A stretch of DNA of 64,000 nt, taken from NCBI GenBank assembly GCA_947623915.1, contig CANQIB010000013.1, forward strand, positions 1 through 64,000. The letters run 5' to 3'. Position 1 is the first letter of the stretch. Each line of letters begins with the position of its first letter. This document shows, one piece after another, positions 40,749 to 52,797 of this stretch. Made by a program: the position numbers and the translations under genes. Under the pieces are notes generated by a model, which saw nothing but the letters and a program-made list of their open reading frames with translations, did no database searches and was not told the origin of the DNA. The DNA is from an uncultured Ruminiclostridium sp. (GTDB lineage Bacteria > Bacillota > Clostridia > Oscillospirales > Ruminococcaceae).

Positions 40749-41339
40749 ATGAAAGAGAAATTCAAATTCAGCATTAAATTCAATTTTACATTTTTTCTTG
40801 TCTGCGCTTTGCTGCTTTTTGCGGATACCGACGGGACCGCTATGTTAAGCCTTATCGCCTGTATGCTGCACGAGGGCGGACATCTTCTCGCAATGGCGTT
40901 TTTTTCCGTAAGACCTGAGCGTATAACCTTTTACGGAGGGGGCATATCCATCGCTAAAAATCTTGACGCTTGTACATTCGCTCAAAAAATGCTCATTCTT
41001 TCGGCGGGGTGCGTCACCAACGCTTTGATAGCGCTTTCCTGTATGCTGTTTATGCCGGACAACGGATATGCCGAGGTGTTTGCCGCCGTAAATATACTTA
41101 TTTTGACGTTTAATCTTTTGCCGCTGGGATATTTTGACGGAGCGCAGATGTTGGATACGGTGCTTGATCGCTTTGTCGGATATAAAACGGCTTTGACCGT
41201 GAAGAAAGCCGCGGGAGTTATAATTAGCGCGCTTATCATAGCAGGCGTAACGGCGTATTCGTTCTGCTACAACGAAACGGTCAGCCTTTCGCTGGGATTT
41301 GCGGTTTTATATCTGCTTATTTCACAATTTATTGAATAA
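40749..41339 (+). CDS. M50/site-2 protease family membrane metallopeptidase (SpoIVFB-like)
   Basis: ACMLHEGGHLLAM (HExxH-like), LNLLPLGYFDGAQML. Confidence 0.82.
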   Translation: MKEKFKFSIKFNFTFFLVCALLLFADTDGTAMLSLIACMLHEGGHLLAMAFFSVRPERITFYGGGISIAKNLDACTFAQKMLILSAGCVTNALIALSCMLFMPDNGYAEVFAAVNILILTFNLLPLGYFDGAQMLDTVLDRFVGYKTALTVKKAAGVIISALIIAGVTAYSFCYNETVSLSLGFAVLYLLISQFIE

Positions 41340-41482
41340 CGCTTGCCTTTATCAAAAAAATGTAGTAAAATATTAAATGCAGGCAGCATACTGAATAAAG
41401 AGGAACCGCGCCGATACGGCGGCGAGGTTTTCCGCCGCCTGTTAAAAAGGCAACACCCTAACGGGAAAAGGAAAGATAAGGA

Positions 41483-43342
41483 ATGTTGAAAGATAAACTT
41501 GACAGGATACTGCTAAGCGTACAAAAGCCGGCAAGATATATCGGCGGCGAAGTCGGCTCGGTAGTCAAAGACAAAAGCAAAGTGGATATAAGATACGCGT
41601 TTTGCTTTCCAGATACATACGACATAGGTATGTCTCATCTCGGCATGAAGATACTGTACGCGCTGAAAAACAGCGTACCGAACTACTGGTGTGAGCGGGT
41701 GTTCATGCCTTTGCCGGATATGGAACAAAAAATGAGAGAAAACGATATACCGCTGTACGGGTTAGAGAGCCTTGAGCCGATAAAGGATTTTGAGTTTATA
41801 GGGTTTACTCTGCAATACGAGCTGTGTTATACAAATATTCCCGCGATGCTGGATCTTGCGGGAGTACCTGTTTTTTCAAAGGACCGCCGCTCGCTTTTCC
41901 CCATAGTTATGGGAGGAGGTCCCTGCGTATGCAACGCCGAGCCCGTAGCGGACTTTTTTGATTTGTTCGTGCTGGGAGAGGGCGAGGAAGTCAATCTTGA
42001 GCTGATGGCGTTGGCGGAGAGATACAAGAAAAACGGCGGCACTAAAGAGGATTTCTTGAATGAAGCGGCACGCATAGAGGGAATATACGTCCCGTCGCTT
42101 TACGATATAAGCTACAACGTCGACGGTACGGTCAAAGCCATAACGCCCAAAGGCTCAGCTCCCGCAAAGGTTAGAAAACGAATAATCGACGATTTTGACA
42201 AGGCGTTTTCTCCCGATTATTTTGTCGTTCCGTTTACGGAGATAGTGCATGACCGTTCTGTGGTTGAAGTGCTGAGAGGCTGTATAAGAGGCTGCCGTTT
42301 TTGTCAGGCGGGATTTATCTATCGACCGTTCAGAGAAAAATCCAAGAAGACCATAATCGACCAGGTAAAGGCGCTCGCCGACTCCACAGGGTATGACGAG
42401 GTATCGCTTTCGTCGCTTTCAACCAGCGATTACAGCGATATTGAGGGATTGCTGTGCGATCTTACCGAGTACACCGACGCCAAAGGGATAAATCTTTCGC
42501 TGCCGTCGCTGAGGATAGATAAATTCAGCGAGGAAGTGGTGAACAGGATAAAAAGCGTAAGAGCCAGCGGGCTTACATTCGCGCCGGAGGCGGGTTCGCA
42601 GCGGCTGCGCGACGTCATAAACAAAAACATCACCGAAGAAAACGTCATGAAAAGCTGCCGTATAGCTTTTGAGAGCGGATACAGCTCCGTAAAGCTGTAT
42701 TTTATGATGGGACTGCCTACCGAAACGTCGGAGGACATAGCGGCGATAAAAACGCTTGCCGATAAAATAACGGAGCTTTATTACAGCATACCCGAAAGGA
42801 GCAAGCGCGGTATAAGTATTTCGGTGTCTTTGTCCACGTTTATCCCCAAACCCTTCACTCCGTTTGAGTTTGAACCTTTGGCGGACGAGGAGACGGTGAA
42901 CGAGCGTCAGAAATATCTGCTGGAGCTTACCGGAGCAAAGGGCAGAAAGAAAATAGACGTAAGCTGGAGCCATTATGACACCACTTTGATAGAAGCCGCC
43001 TTGGCACGCGGCGACAGACGGCTGTCCGCCGTGATATACGAGGCGTGGAAAAGCGGCTGCAAGCTGGACAGCTGGGGCGAATATTTTAAGCCGGAGCTTT
43101 GGGCAAAGGCGTTCGAAAAGTGCGGACTGGATATATCCTTTTATACTCACAGGACTCGCTCTTATGACGAAGTCATGCCGTGGTCGCATATGGATATGCT
43201 GTTTTCGAGGGATTTTCTTATCAAGGAAAATAAAAAGGCGCATCAGGGCATAACTACGCCGAATTGCCGCGAAAAATGCGCGGGCTGTGCGATAAACAAA
43301 ACGTTGGGCAGACCGTGTTTTCACTACGGCGAGGGTAAATGA
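41483..43342 (+). CDS. B12-binding-type radical SAM protein (TIGR03960-like)
   Basis: CIRGCRFCQAGFIYRP radical SAM CxxxCxxC; paired with TIGR03936-like gene. Confidence 0.9.
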   Translation: MLKDKLDRILLSVQKPARYIGGEVGSVVKDKSKVDIRYAFCFPDTYDIGMSHLGMKILYALKNSVPNYWCERVFMPLPDMEQKMRENDIPLYGLESLEPIKDFEFIGFTLQYELCYTNIPAMLDLAGVPVFSKDRRSLFPIVMGGGPCVCNAEPVADFFDLFVLGEGEEVNLELMALAERYKKNGGTKEDFLNEAARIEGIYVPSLYDISYNVDGTVKAITPKGSAPAKVRKRIIDDFDKAFSPDYFVVPFTEIVHDRSVVEVLRGCIRGCRFCQAGFIYRPFREKSKKTIIDQVKALADSTGYDEVSLSSLSTSDYSDIEGLLCDLTEYTDAKGINLSLPSLRIDKFSEEVVNRIKSVRASGLTFAPEAGSQRLRDVINKNITEENVMKSCRIAFESGYSSVKLYFMMGLPTETSEDIAAIKTLADKITELYYSIPERSKRGISISVSLSTFIPKPFTPFEFEPLADEETVNERQKYLLELTGAKGRKKIDVSWSHYDTTLIEAALARGDRRLSAVIYEAWKSGCKLDSWGEYFKPELWAKAFEKCGLDISFYTHRTRSYDEVMPWSHMDMLFSRDFLIKENKKAHQGITTPNCREKCAGCAINKTLGRPCFHYGEGK

Positions 43343-43370
43343 CCGAAAATACCGACAGGGAGTGTTGTCT

Positions 43371-44009
43371 ATGAACAATGTTACTTTTCCCGTAAGGCTG
43401 TTTTTCAGCAAAACGGGACGCGCAAAATATATTTCCGCTTTGGATCTGATAAACTGCATACAACGCGCTTTGCGGCGTACCGATCTTCCCGTATGGCATA
43501 CGCAGGGCTTTAATCCGCACACCTATGTAAATATAAATCTTCCGTTGGCGCTTGGCACGGAGGGCTTTTGCGAGTCTATGGACATAAAACTCAACGAGCC
43601 GGTCGATTACGATATTGCGGCAAAAAAGCTGGACGCCGTGCTTCCCGACGATATACATATTTATAAAGCTGCCGCGCCGATAAAAAAGCATACCGAGATA
43701 GCAAGCTCGGTATACAAAGTCACGGCGGAATGTGATAAGGACAAGCTGAAAGAATTTTTCGGCAGGGAAAGTATGATCGCGGAGAAAAAGACTAAAAAGG
43801 GAACGGTTGAGTTGGACCTCAAGCCGTATATCAACATCACGGATACAGACGGCGCGGCTCTTACGATGACGCTGCCGTCCGGCTGCGATTTTACGATAAA
43901 TCCGTCGCTTGTTTTTGACACCTATGAAAGGCTGACGGGAGATACCGTAGGGTCGCTGGGCATACAAAGGATAAGGATTTTGTGTAAAGACGGAGAAGAT
44001 TTTGTATAA
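43371..44009 (+). CDS. Radical SAM-associated DUF2344/TIGR03936-like protein
   Basis: FSKTGRAKYISALDLINCIQRALRRTDLPVWHTQGFNPH. Confidence 0.9.
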   Translation: MNNVTFPVRLFFSKTGRAKYISALDLINCIQRALRRTDLPVWHTQGFNPHTYVNINLPLALGTEGFCESMDIKLNEPVDYDIAAKKLDAVLPDDIHIYKAAAPIKKHTEIASSVYKVTAECDKDKLKEFFGRESMIAEKKTKKGTVELDLKPYINITDTDGAALTMTLPSGCDFTINPSLVFDTYERLTGDTVGSLGIQRIRILCKDGEDFV

Positions 44010-44065
44010 ATTTCACGTTTTGGATTTAAAAAAATAAAAAATACGGAAAATTTCACAAAAAACTA

Positions 44066-44094
44066 TTGCAAATTTCGTGTAAAGGTGCTATAAT
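44066..44094 (+). promoter_or_regulatory. Promoter of rplS (TTGCAA-17-TATAAT)
   Basis: TTGCAAatttcgtgtaaaggtgcTATAAT. Confidence 0.75.
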
Positions 44095-44259
44095 ATTAAA
44101 GCATTTGAAATCCGCCGGAAAAATTTGCTCATTTTATGACATTTTTTCGGTGTGGCTAATGCCGAGCGTGTCACAGACACAAAGACATTAAACGGGTAGT
44201 CCTCTGCATATGTACGGTTGAACGTTGTGTAAGAATATCCGAAAACACGGAGGAAAAAG

Positions 44260-44601
44260 ATGGATGCATTAAAGCTAATCGCACAGGACAGCATCAAGGC
44301 CGATATGCCTAAGATCAATGTCGGCGATACCGTAAAGGTTCACGTTAAGATACCGGAGGGCGATAAATTCCGTATCCAGATATTCGAGGGTACGGTGATC
44401 GCCAAGAAACACGGTGGAATAAACGAAACCTTTACAGTACGCAGAGTGGCTCACGGCTGCGGCGTTGAAAGAGTATTCCCCATACATTCTCCCACCGTTG
44501 AAAAGGTAGAGATAGTAAGAGAGGGTAAAGTACGCAGAGCTAAGCTGTATTATCTGCGCGACAGAGTGGGTAAGGCTGCCAAGGTAAAATCCAAGATATA
44601 A
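44260..44601 (+). CDS. rplS: 50S ribosomal protein L19
   Basis: [42 protein letters not shown]. Confidence 0.98.
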   Translation: MDALKLIAQDSIKADMPKINVGDTVKVHVKIPEGDKFRIQIFEGTVIAKKHGGINETFTVRRVAHGCGVERVFPIHSPTVEKVEIVREGKVRRAKLYYLRDRVGKAAKVKSKI

Positions 44602-44696
44602 GGCGGCACACTTCCTTGAGGAATTGAAGGGTAATAACGGGCTTGTCCCGTTATTGCTTCAATTCGTTTTTTTCTTTTAGGAAAAGGGGTGTTCAA

Positions 44697-45317
44697 ATGA
44701 AAAGTGATGATCTTACCGCAGAGCGGGCACAGGTCGGTGACGGAAAGAGCGACGGCGGCAAAGGCTCCGGCTTTTACGGCGAGATGTTCGACTGGCTGTC
44801 AAGCGTATTTTCCGCCATACTTTGTTTTATTATCATTTTTACTTTGGCCGCCCGTTTGATAACGGTTGACGGTAATTCGATGAATCCCACGTTGGAAAGC
44901 ACCGAACGGCTTATCGTGTCGGATCTGTTCTATCAGCCGGCTTATGGGGATATTGTTATCCTTTATGCCGATAAGCTGATGGATTACACCACGCAAAAGA
45001 CGGGAAAGCCTATAGTAAAACGTGTCATAGGACTGCCCGGAGATACCGTAAGGATAGATTTTGACCGAGGGATAGTTTACAGAAACGGTACTGCGCTCGA
45101 TGAGGATTATATCAACGCTCCCACCATGCTGGCGCAGGATTTCCCGAATAACACCGACGTTGTTATAGAAGAGGGAAAGGTGTTCGTTATGGGGGATAAC
45201 CGCAACGAATCCAAAGACAGCCGCAGCAGCGATATAGGTCAGGTAGATATGAGATATATCATGGGCAAGGCATATCTGAGAGTATGGCCGCTGTCAAAAT
45301 TCGGAAGTATTTACTGA
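44697..45317 (+). CDS. lepB: Signal peptidase I
   Basis: VDGNSMNPTL, KRVIGLPGDTV, VMGDNRNESKDSR. Confidence 0.95.
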   Translation: MKSDDLTAERAQVGDGKSDGGKGSGFYGEMFDWLSSVFSAILCFIIIFTLAARLITVDGNSMNPTLESTERLIVSDLFYQPAYGDIVILYADKLMDYTTQKTGKPIVKRVIGLPGDTVRIDFDRGIVYRNGTALDEDYINAPTMLAQDFPNNTDVVIEEGKVFVMGDNRNESKDSRSSDIGQVDMRYIMGKAYLRVWPLSKFGSIY

Positions 45318-45318
45318 T

Positions 45319-46167
45319 ATGGACCGAATATCCGATATACAGTGGTTTCCGGGGCATATGACCAAAACGCGCCGCATGATAGAGGCGGATATAAATTCCG
45401 TAGACGCGGTCGCGGAGATAGTCGATGCCAGAATACCCGAATCCAGCAGGAACCCGATAATAAACGAGCTTGCCGGAAAAAAACCGAGAATACTTATTTT
45501 GAATAAAAGCGACTATGCCGATGAGAAGATAACCTCCGAATGGGTCAGATTTTATACCGAAAAAGGATATAAGACCATCGTGTGCGATTGCCGCAGCGGT
45601 AAAAACGTAAAGATGTTTGTCCCTGCGGTACGTTCGGTGCTGTCGGACGTGCTTGCAAAACGCAGGGCTAAGGGTTTTGTGGGCGGAACGCTCAGGGTAA
45701 TGGTAGTAGGCATACCTAACGTCGGCAAATCGTCGTTTATAAACCGCCTTTGCGGTTCGGGGAAAACCAAAACCGCCGATCGCCCAGGAGTCACACGGGG
45801 AAAACAATGGGTGGTACTCGATAAAGATATAGAGCTTTTGGATACCCCCGGAATACTTTGGCCTAAGTTTGAAGACCGACAGGCAGCGTTAAGGCTCGCG
45901 TATACGGGGGCGGTAAAGGACGACGTACTGGATGTTTGTGAAATAGCGGCGCTTTTGGCGGAGTACCTTGATTTAAATTACCCGAATTCGGTAAGACAAA
46001 GATATAAAATTTCCGATAGTGAAAAGGTCGATCTGGAAACCGTGGCAAAAAAGCGCGGAATGCTTATCACCGGCGGTGAGCCGGATATAGAACGTGCCGC
46101 CGCGACGGTGCTGGACGAATTTAGGAGTGGTAGGCTTGGCAGGATCTCACTTGAACGACCGATATGA
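45319..46167 (+). CDS. rbgA: Ribosome biogenesis GTPase RbgA/YlqF
   Basis: [37 protein letters not shown] circularly permuted GTPase. Confidence 0.96.
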   Translation: MDRISDIQWFPGHMTKTRRMIEADINSVDAVAEIVDARIPESSRNPIINELAGKKPRILILNKSDYADEKITSEWVRFYTEKGYKTIVCDCRSGKNVKMFVPAVRSVLSDVLAKRRAKGFVGGTLRVMVVGIPNVGKSSFINRLCGSGKTKTADRPGVTRGKQWVVLDKDIELLDTPGILWPKFEDRQAALRLAYTGAVKDDVLDVCEIAALLAEYLDLNYPNSVRQRYKISDSEKVDLETVAKKRGMLITGGEPDIERAAATVLDEFRSGRLGRISLERPI

Positions 46168-46768
46168 TCTGTATGAGTTCGACCGACTTATGCGCGAACG
46201 GTTCGGCGTTATATGCGGTTTGGACGAAGCGGGCAGAGGACCGTTGGCGGGAGACGTATACGCCGCGGCGGTAATACTTCCGGCAGAGCTGCGAATAGAC
46301 GGGATAAACGACAGTAAAAAGCTGACCGAAAAAAAGCGGGAAATGCTTTACGACGAAATAACCGAAAAAGCCGTTGCTTGGAGCGTAGCTACCGCTTCCG
46401 TGGAGGAAATAGACAGCCTTAATATCCTGAACGCCGCCATGCTGGCGATGAAACGTGCATATGAAGGCTTGAAGGTCGGAGCGGATATGGCGTTTGCCGA
46501 TGGGAATAAAACTCCCGCGCTCCCGATAAAATGCGAGGCTGTTGTAAAAGGCGACGCGCTTTCCGCGTCGATAGCGGCCGCCTCGATACTTGCAAAAGTA
46601 TCGCGTGACCGTTATATGAAAGAACTCAGCGAAAAATATCCGATGTATCGGTTTGAAAAACATAAAGGATACGGCACGAAGCTGCATTACCAAATGCTGG
46701 ACGAATACGGCGCGTCCGATGTTCACAGAAAGAGTTTTTTGGTAAAATATTACGATTCAAAAAAATGA
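46136..46768 (+). CDS. rnhB: Ribonuclease HII
   Basis: [26 protein letters not shown] start with aggag SD inside the end of rbgA. Confidence 0.92.
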   Translation: MAGSHLNDRYDLYEFDRLMRERFGVICGLDEAGRGPLAGDVYAAAVILPAELRIDGINDSKKLTEKKREMLYDEITEKAVAWSVATASVEEIDSLNILNAAMLAMKRAYEGLKVGADMAFADGNKTPALPIKCEAVVKGDALSASIAAASILAKVSRDRYMKELSEKYPMYRFEKHKGYGTKLHYQMLDEYGASDVHRKSFLVKYYDSKK

Positions 46769-47154
46769 ACGATAAGGAACTGAAAGGAAAGCTCGGTGAG
46801 GATTACACCGCGGATTTCCTTGTAAAAAAGGGTTGCCGTATAATTGCGAGAAATTATCGCAAGCCCTGTGGAGAGATAGATATTATTGCCGGCAGCGGCG
46901 ATAAGCTGCTTATCGTCGAGGTCAAAACACGGCGGGCGGGCAGTCTTGTAAGCGGGCTGGAGGCTGTAAACGACAGGAAAAAGGGCAGGATAATAGCCGC
47001 CGCGGAATGTTATTTTGCGGAGAACGGTCTTACGCTGCAGCCGAGGTACGACATCGCCGAGGTAACGGTCACACCGTCCGATACGCCGCGAGTGATAGGC
47101 TTTAAATATTATAAGGACGCGTTTGACACAACGGGATACGATACACAGTTTTGA
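46765..47154 (+). CDS. YraN/UPF0102 family endonuclease-like protein
   Basis: [32 protein letters not shown]...LLIVEVKTR. Confidence 0.93.
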   Translation: MNDKELKGKLGEDYTADFLVKKGCRIIARNYRKPCGEIDIIAGSGDKLLIVEVKTRRAGSLVSGLEAVNDRKKGRIIAAAECYFAENGLTLQPRYDIAEVTVTPSDTPRVIGFKYYKDAFDTTGYDTQF

Positions 47155-47179
47155 TACGGAAAAAGGAGATGTAACATCG

Positions 47180-48682
47180 ATGGATTATAAAAGCACACGG
47201 GATATAAACGTAAAGGTCACCGCCGCGGGAGCTATTTCAAAGGGGTTATCCGCTGACGGCGGTTTGTTTGTTCCCGAAAGTATTCCTCAGCTTTCAAAGG
47301 AAGCTCTGCTCTCAATGTGCGACATGACTTACGCTCAAAGAGCGTTTGAAGTGTTCAGACTGTTTTTGACGGATTTTACCGACGATGAGATAAAGAACTG
47401 CGTAAACAGCGCTTACAGCGATAAAAACTTTGCGACGGAGAATATCGCGGAGCTTGCGCATCTTATGAGCGGGACTTATATGCTGGAGCTGTGGCACGGT
47501 CCTACCTGTGCTTTTAAGGATATGGCGCTTCAGATACTTCCGTTTTTGCTGACATATTCTGCGAAAAAGACCGTTGACGGCAAAAAAATAATGATACTGG
47601 TCGCAACCAGCGGCGATACCGGCAAGGCGGCGCTTGAGGGATTTAAGGACGTTGACGGCACTTCTATCATGGTGTTTTATCCTGAGGACGGCGTAAGCAA
47701 TATGCAAAAGCGTCAGATGACCACTCAGGAGGGCAAAAACGTAAACGTTTGTGCCGTTGTAGGGAATTTTGACGACTGCCAAAACGGTGTAAAGGCTATC
47801 TTCACCGACGATGAAATACTTAAAAAACTGGAAAAAGAGAATACCGTTTTTTCAAGCGCAAATTCCATCAACTGGGGTCGTCTTGCTCCTCAGATAGTTT
47901 ATTATGTATCTTCTTATGTTCAGCTTTTAAAGGATAAGGAGATAGAGTACGGCGAAAAGGTAAACGTGTGTGTTCCTACCGGCAATTTCGGCAATATTCT
48001 GGCTGCGTATTATGCAAAACGCATGGGTGTTCCGATAGGAAAGCTCATCTGCGCGTCCAACGCAAACAACATACTGACCGATTTTATCAATACCGGCGTT
48101 TACGACAGGAACAGACCGTTTTATACCACCGTTTCTCCGTCGATGGATATTCTTATTTCGAGTAATCTTGAAAGGCTGCTTTATCATCTTACCGACGAGG
48201 ACGACAAGCTGATAAAAGAATGGTTCGATTCGCTCAAAGCTACCGGCAGATACGAGGTAAACGATACGGTAAAGAGCAGGATATCCGAGCTGTTTTACGC
48301 GGGATACTGCAATGACGACGAAACCAAAGCCGCCATCAAAAAGGTGTTTGAGGAGTACGGCTACCTTTGCGATACTCATACCGCTGTCGCTTACAAGGTT
48401 TACGATGATTATAAAAAGGCTACCGGCGACAATACCAAGACGATAGTCGTATCTACCGCAAATCCCTACAAATTCGGCTACGCGGTTTACGATGCGCTGG
48501 GCGGAAAGAAAAGCTGCGGCGATGAATTTGAGCTTATATCCGAGCTTGAACGGCTCACCGGCACGACTTGCCCGAAGGCTCTGGCGGATACGAAAAACAA
48601 GAGCATACGCTTTACCGGCTCGGTCAAAGCGGAGGATATGTCGGGAGCGGTGTTGGACTTTTTGAAAAATCAGGAGGAATGA
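47180..48682 (+). CDS. thrC: Threonine synthase
   Basis: GPTCAFKDMALQILP, VATSGDTGKAALEGF, SANSINWGRLAPQIVYY. Confidence 0.96.
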   Translation: MDYKSTRDINVKVTAAGAISKGLSADGGLFVPESIPQLSKEALLSMCDMTYAQRAFEVFRLFLTDFTDDEIKNCVNSAYSDKNFATENIAELAHLMSGTYMLELWHGPTCAFKDMALQILPFLLTYSAKKTVDGKKIMILVATSGDTGKAALEGFKDVDGTSIMVFYPEDGVSNMQKRQMTTQEGKNVNVCAVVGNFDDCQNGVKAIFTDDEILKKLEKENTVFSSANSINWGRLAPQIVYYVSSYVQLLKDKEIEYGEKVNVCVPTGNFGNILAAYYAKRMGVPIGKLICASNANNILTDFINTGVYDRNRPFYTTVSPSMDILISSNLERLLYHLTDEDDKLIKEWFDSLKATGRYEVNDTVKSRISELFYAGYCNDDETKAAIKKVFEEYGYLCDTHTAVAYKVYDDYKKATGDNTKTIVVSTANPYKFGYAVYDALGGKKSCGDEFELISELERLTGTTCPKALADTKNKSIRFTGSVKAEDMSGAVLDFLKNQEE

Positions 48683-49378
48683 TTGAGCGTTTTCGCTATA
48701 GGAGATCTTCACCTGCCGTTTGGCGGAGGTAAGCCGATGAATATTTTTTCGGGCTGGGACAATTACACGGACAGGCTCGAAGAAAACTGGAATCGGCTGG
48801 TGTCGGACAACGACCTTATCGTTATACCGGGAGATCTGTGCTGGGCCATGAAGCTGGAGGACGCCGCTGCGGATTTTGAATTTGTCAGCCGCAGGCTGAA
48901 AGGCAGAAAGGTCATACTTAAAGGCAATCATGATTATTGGTGGACTACGCGCAGTAAAATGGAAAACTTCCTTTCTCTGCACGGGTTCGACAATATAACT
49001 ATCCTTAACGGCAATGCGTTGTCGGAGTGCGGGATAGCCGTGTGCGGCACTCGCGGTTGGATAAACGACGACGGACAGCCGCAGGATATGAAGCTGCTGA
49101 AACGTGAGGCGGGACGCCTTGAAACCTCGGTAAAAGCCGCGTTGGAGCTTGGCGGAGAGCCGGTCGTGTTTCTTCATTATCCGCCGATATACGCGGGAGA
49201 GGAAAACGCATATGTCCTCGACGTGCTGAACAGGTACGGTATAAAGCGGTGCTATTACGGTCATGTACACGGTCGAATGTGCTTTGCAAACGCTTTTCAG
49301 GGCGAGCGTAACGGAATATCATATACTATGGTATCCGCCGATTATATCAAATTTACACCTGTACTCGTACAGGAATAA
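48683..49378 (+). CDS. Metallophosphoesterase
   Basis: GDLHLP, PGDLCWA, KGNHDYWW, YYGHVHG. Confidence 0.92.
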   Translation: MSVFAIGDLHLPFGGGKPMNIFSGWDNYTDRLEENWNRLVSDNDLIVIPGDLCWAMKLEDAAADFEFVSRRLKGRKVILKGNHDYWWTTRSKMENFLSLHGFDNITILNGNALSECGIAVCGTRGWINDDGQPQDMKLLKREAGRLETSVKAALELGGEPVVFLHYPPIYAGEENAYVLDVLNRYGIKRCYYGHVHGRMCFANAFQGERNGISYTMVSADYIKFTPVLVQE

Positions 49379-49470
49379 AATACAATCATAAAATGCCGTA
49401 TTGATTTTCATAGCTGCATTTGCGGTTAATACAGAAATGACATAAAAGGCAAAAACGGAGGAATAACAAA

Positions 49471-50763
49471 ATGGAAATCATTTCTAACAAGAAAACAGCA
49501 GTCAATACTGTTGAGGTCGAATTTAAGGCAAACGCCGAGGAATTTGAACAAGCCGTGCAGGCCGCTTTTCTCAAGCAGAGAAAGAATATTACCGTGCCCG
49601 GTTTCAGAAAGGGCAAGGCTACCCGTAAAATGATCGAAACACAGTACGGCGAGGGCGTTTTCTATCAGGAAGCCGTAAACGGTATGTATCAAAAAACCGT
49701 ATCCGACGTTATAGACGAGCTGAGCCTTGAAGTGGTGGATATGCCCAAGGTAGAGGTAGTTGACGTAAATAAGGAAAACGGAGTTTCTTTCAAGGCTGAA
49801 TTTACCGTAAAGCCCGAAGTAGAAATATCCGATTATAAAGGATTAAAGGCGACCAAAACAGTCAAGACTGTTAAGGACGAGGACATCGACAGGGAGATAG
49901 ATAAGCTCCGCGAAAGAGACGCAAGGATAATCGACGTTTCCGACAGACCTTTGGAAAAAGGCGATACCGCCGTATTCGATTTTGAGGGATTTGTCGACGG
50001 CAAGCCTTTTGAGGGCGGAAAAGCCGAGAAGTTTTCGCTTGAGATAGGTTCGGGACACTTTATCCCCGGCTTTGAGGACGGAATGATAGGTAAAAGCATC
50101 GGCGAAGATTTTGACGTAAACGTTACTTTCCCTGAGGATTACAGCGCCGAGGAGCTTAAAGGCAAGCCCGCCGTGTTCAAGTGCAAAATACATGAGATAA
50201 AAGCAAAAGAGTATGCCGATGTGGACGATGAGTTTGCAAAGGACGTCAGCGAGTTCGATACACTGGACGAGTTGAAAGCCGACATCAGGAAAAAGCTGGA
50301 GGAAAGCGCCGAGGAAGCGGCAGCCAACAGCCTTGACAACGACTTAAACGAGCAGGTCATAGGACTTTTGAAAGCCGAGATACCCGACGCAATGATAAAT
50401 AACCGCGTCGACGATCTTGTACGCGATTGGGAGTACAGAAACAGGTATCAGGGTATAACCGTGAACGATTATCTGAAGTTTACCGGTATGACCATCGAGC
50501 AGTTCAAGGAGGAATTCAAAGTCCCCGCCGAAAAGCAGGTCAAGCTGCGTCTTGCGTTGGAAAAGGTAGCGGAGCTTGAAAACATCACGGTGTCCGATGA
50601 GGATATAGAAAAAGAATATAACGAAATGGCAGAAAATTACAAGATGGACGTTGAAAAGGTGAAGTCCGTTATTGCAAAAAGCAATCTTGAAAAGGATATT
50701 GCAGTTGAAAAGGCGTTTGAGCTTATCCGCGACAGCGCCGAAGTTACGGAAAAGGCGGAATGA
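49471..50763 (+). CDS. tig: Trigger factor
   Basis: [43 protein letters not shown]-type central domain. Confidence 0.97.
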   Translation: MEIISNKKTAVNTVEVEFKANAEEFEQAVQAAFLKQRKNITVPGFRKGKATRKMIETQYGEGVFYQEAVNGMYQKTVSDVIDELSLEVVDMPKVEVVDVNKENGVSFKAEFTVKPEVEISDYKGLKATKTVKTVKDEDIDREIDKLRERDARIIDVSDRPLEKGDTAVFDFEGFVDGKPFEGGKAEKFSLEIGSGHFIPGFEDGMIGKSIGEDFDVNVTFPEDYSAEELKGKPAVFKCKIHEIKAKEYADVDDEFAKDVSEFDTLDELKADIRKKLEESAEEAAANSLDNDLNEQVIGLLKAEIPDAMINNRVDDLVRDWEYRNRYQGITVNDYLKFTGMTIEQFKEEFKVPAEKQVKLRLALEKVAELENITVSDEDIEKEYNEMAENYKMDVEKVKSVIAKSNLEKDIAVEKAFELIRDSAEVTEKAE

Positions 50764-50812
50764 CCGTCCTGACCGTACAGCCGTCATGAATTTTCAGAAA
50801 GGAAGGATCGTT

Positions 50813-51400
50813 ATGAGTTTAGTACCTACCGTCATTGAGCAGACCGGAAGAGGTGAACGCGCATATGATATTTTTTCCCGTTTGCTGAACGACCGAATAA
50901 TCATGCTCAACGAAGACGTGAACGATGTTACCGCGGGGCTTGTTGTGGCGCAGCTTCTTTTCCTGGAGGGACAGGATCCCGATAAGGACATCAGCTTTTA
51001 TATCAACAGTCCGGGCGGTTCTATCTCCGCGGGAATGGCGATATATGACACCATGAACTATATCAAATGCGACGTGTCCACCATATGTGTGGGTATGGCG
51101 GCTTCAATGGGAGCGTTTTTGCTTTCCAGCGGAGCAAAGGGCAAAAGGTTCTGCCTGCCGAATTCTCAGGTGCTTATCCATCAGCCGCTTATCGGCGGCG
51201 GATTACAAGGTCAGGAGACCGATATAATGATCCACGCCAAAAATCTTGAGAACACCCGCCGCAAGCTGGAAGAGATACTGGCGGCGAATTGCGGAAAAGA
51301 TTACGAGACCTTGCATAAGGATTGCGAGAGAGATAATTATATGTCCGCCGACGAGGCTTGCGCATACGGTCTTGTCGATAAGGTCATAGCCAAACGTTAA
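50813..51400 (+). CDS. clpP: ATP-dependent Clp protease proteolytic subunit
   Basis: [42 protein letters not shown]. Confidence 0.98.
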   Translation: MSLVPTVIEQTGRGERAYDIFSRLLNDRIIMLNEDVNDVTAGLVVAQLLFLEGQDPDKDISFYINSPGGSISAGMAIYDTMNYIKCDVSTICVGMAASMGAFLLSSGAKGKRFCLPNSQVLIHQPLIGGGLQGQETDIMIHAKNLENTRRKLEEILAANCGKDYETLHKDCERDNYMSADEACAYGLVDKVIAKR

Positions 51401-51419
51401 GCATTGAAAGGAAATATTT

Positions 51420-52697
51420 ATGCTCAGGTGTAGTTTTTGCGAACGAACCGAGGAACAGGTAGATAAGATAATATACGGCGCCAGCGGTTGTATTTGCAGC
51501 GACTGTATCCTTACGACCTATCAAATGCTCATGGGGCAGGAGGACGGCAAAAAAGACGATAAGAAGGAAAAGCAGTCCGAGCAGATGAAGCTGATAAAGC
51601 CCGCCGACCTTAAAGCGGTTTTGGATAACTACGTTATCGGACAGGAAGAGGCAAAAAAGACGATATGCGTTTCCGTTTACAACCACTACAAACGGAATTT
51701 CTACGGTAACGAGACCGAAAACGAGGTCGAACTGCAAAAAAGCAACGTGCTTTTGTTGGGTCCTACCGGCGTGGGTAAGACGATGATAGCGCAGACCCTT
51801 GCCAGAATACTGAATGTACCGTTTGCCATAGCGGACGCTACGACGCTTACTCAGGCGGGATATGTGGGAGAGGATGTTGAGAATGTCCTGCTCAGGCTTA
51901 TCCAAGCGGCGGATTACGATATAGAGGCTGCGCAGCACGGTATAATTTATATTGACGAGATAGATAAGATAACGAGAAAATCGGAAAACACTTCCATCAC
52001 TCGCGACGTCAGCGGAGAAGGCGTTCAGCAGGCGCTGCTTAAAATAATCGAGGGAACGGTTTCAAATGTTCCTCCGCAGGGAGGAAGAAAGCACCCGCAT
52101 CAGGAATTTATACAGATAGACACGAAAAACATCCTGTTTATCTGCGGCGGTGCGTTCGAGGGCATTGAAAAGACGATACTTTCCCGCACAAACTCGTCAT
52201 CTTTGGGATTTGGCGCAGAGATAAAGGGAAAATCCGACGGGATAAACGAGGCTTTGCATAGTGTTGAGCCGGAGGATCTTGTAAAATTCGGCATAATTCC
52301 GGAGCTGGTCGGACGTTTGCCGGTCATCGCGGTACTGGACGACCTCGACGAGGAAGCGCTCGTCAGAATACTTGTCGAGCCGAAAAATGCGGTGGTAAAG
52401 CAGTACAAGTATCTTTTCAGCCTTGACGACATCGAGCTTGAATTTACCGATGACGCTTTAAGGGCGATAGCAAGGAAAACGTCGGAGAGAAAGACGGGAG
52501 CAAGAGGACTCAGAACGGTCATAGAAGATATTTTGTCCGATGTGATGTTCAACGCGCCTGCCGATGAAACTATCGAAAAGGTCATTGTTGGAGCAAACTG
52601 CGTTGAAAAAGGAGAACCTCCGAAAATAATCAGAAACGAAAACAAGAAGACCGCCAAAAAAACGGTAGAAAAAAAGACGATGAAGAAAATAAGCTGA
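51420..52697 (+). CDS. clpX: ATP-dependent Clp protease ATP-binding subunit ClpX
   Basis: N-terminal zinc finger [43 protein letters not shown]. Confidence 0.98.
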   Translation: MLRCSFCERTEEQVDKIIYGASGCICSDCILTTYQMLMGQEDGKKDDKKEKQSEQMKLIKPADLKAVLDNYVIGQEEAKKTICVSVYNHYKRNFYGNETENEVELQKSNVLLLGPTGVGKTMIAQTLARILNVPFAIADATTLTQAGYVGEDVENVLLRLIQAADYDIEAAQHGIIYIDEIDKITRKSENTSITRDVSGEGVQQALLKIIEGTVSNVPPQGGRKHPHQEFIQIDTKNILFICGGAFEGIEKTILSRTNSSSLGFGAEIKGKSDGINEALHSVEPEDLVKFGIIPELVGRLPVIAVLDDLDEEALVRILVEPKNAVVKQYKYLFSLDDIELEFTDDALRAIARKTSERKTGARGLRTVIEDILSDVMFNAPADETIEKVIVGANCVEKGEPPKIIRNENKKTAKKTVEKKTMKKIS

Positions 52698-52768
52698 ATT
52701 TTTGACTTTCGTTCATGCTCGCTCGGTTTTATGTACGCATAAAACCGATATTTCGGATAAAAAAAGTC

Positions 52769-52797
52769 TTTACAAATCCGTTTTGATGTGGTATAAT
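52769..52797 (+). promoter_or_regulatory. Promoter upstream of rpsO, copy 1 (TTTACA-17-TATAAT)
   Basis: TTTACAaatccgttttgatgtggTATAAT. Confidence 0.8.

Noticed and set aside
41410-41433. GC-rich hairpin (ggcggc...gccgcc) upstream of the B12-binding-type radical SAM gene
   Set aside because: No cobalamin-riboswitch core or other recognised motif; too little structure to support a regulatory call.
42419-43522. 367-aa minus-strand ORF
   Set aside because: Antisense to two well-supported radical SAM-related genes; shadow ORF.
47927-49270. 447-aa minus-strand ORF
   Set aside because: Antisense to thrC and the metallophosphoesterase gene; no recognisable family motif.
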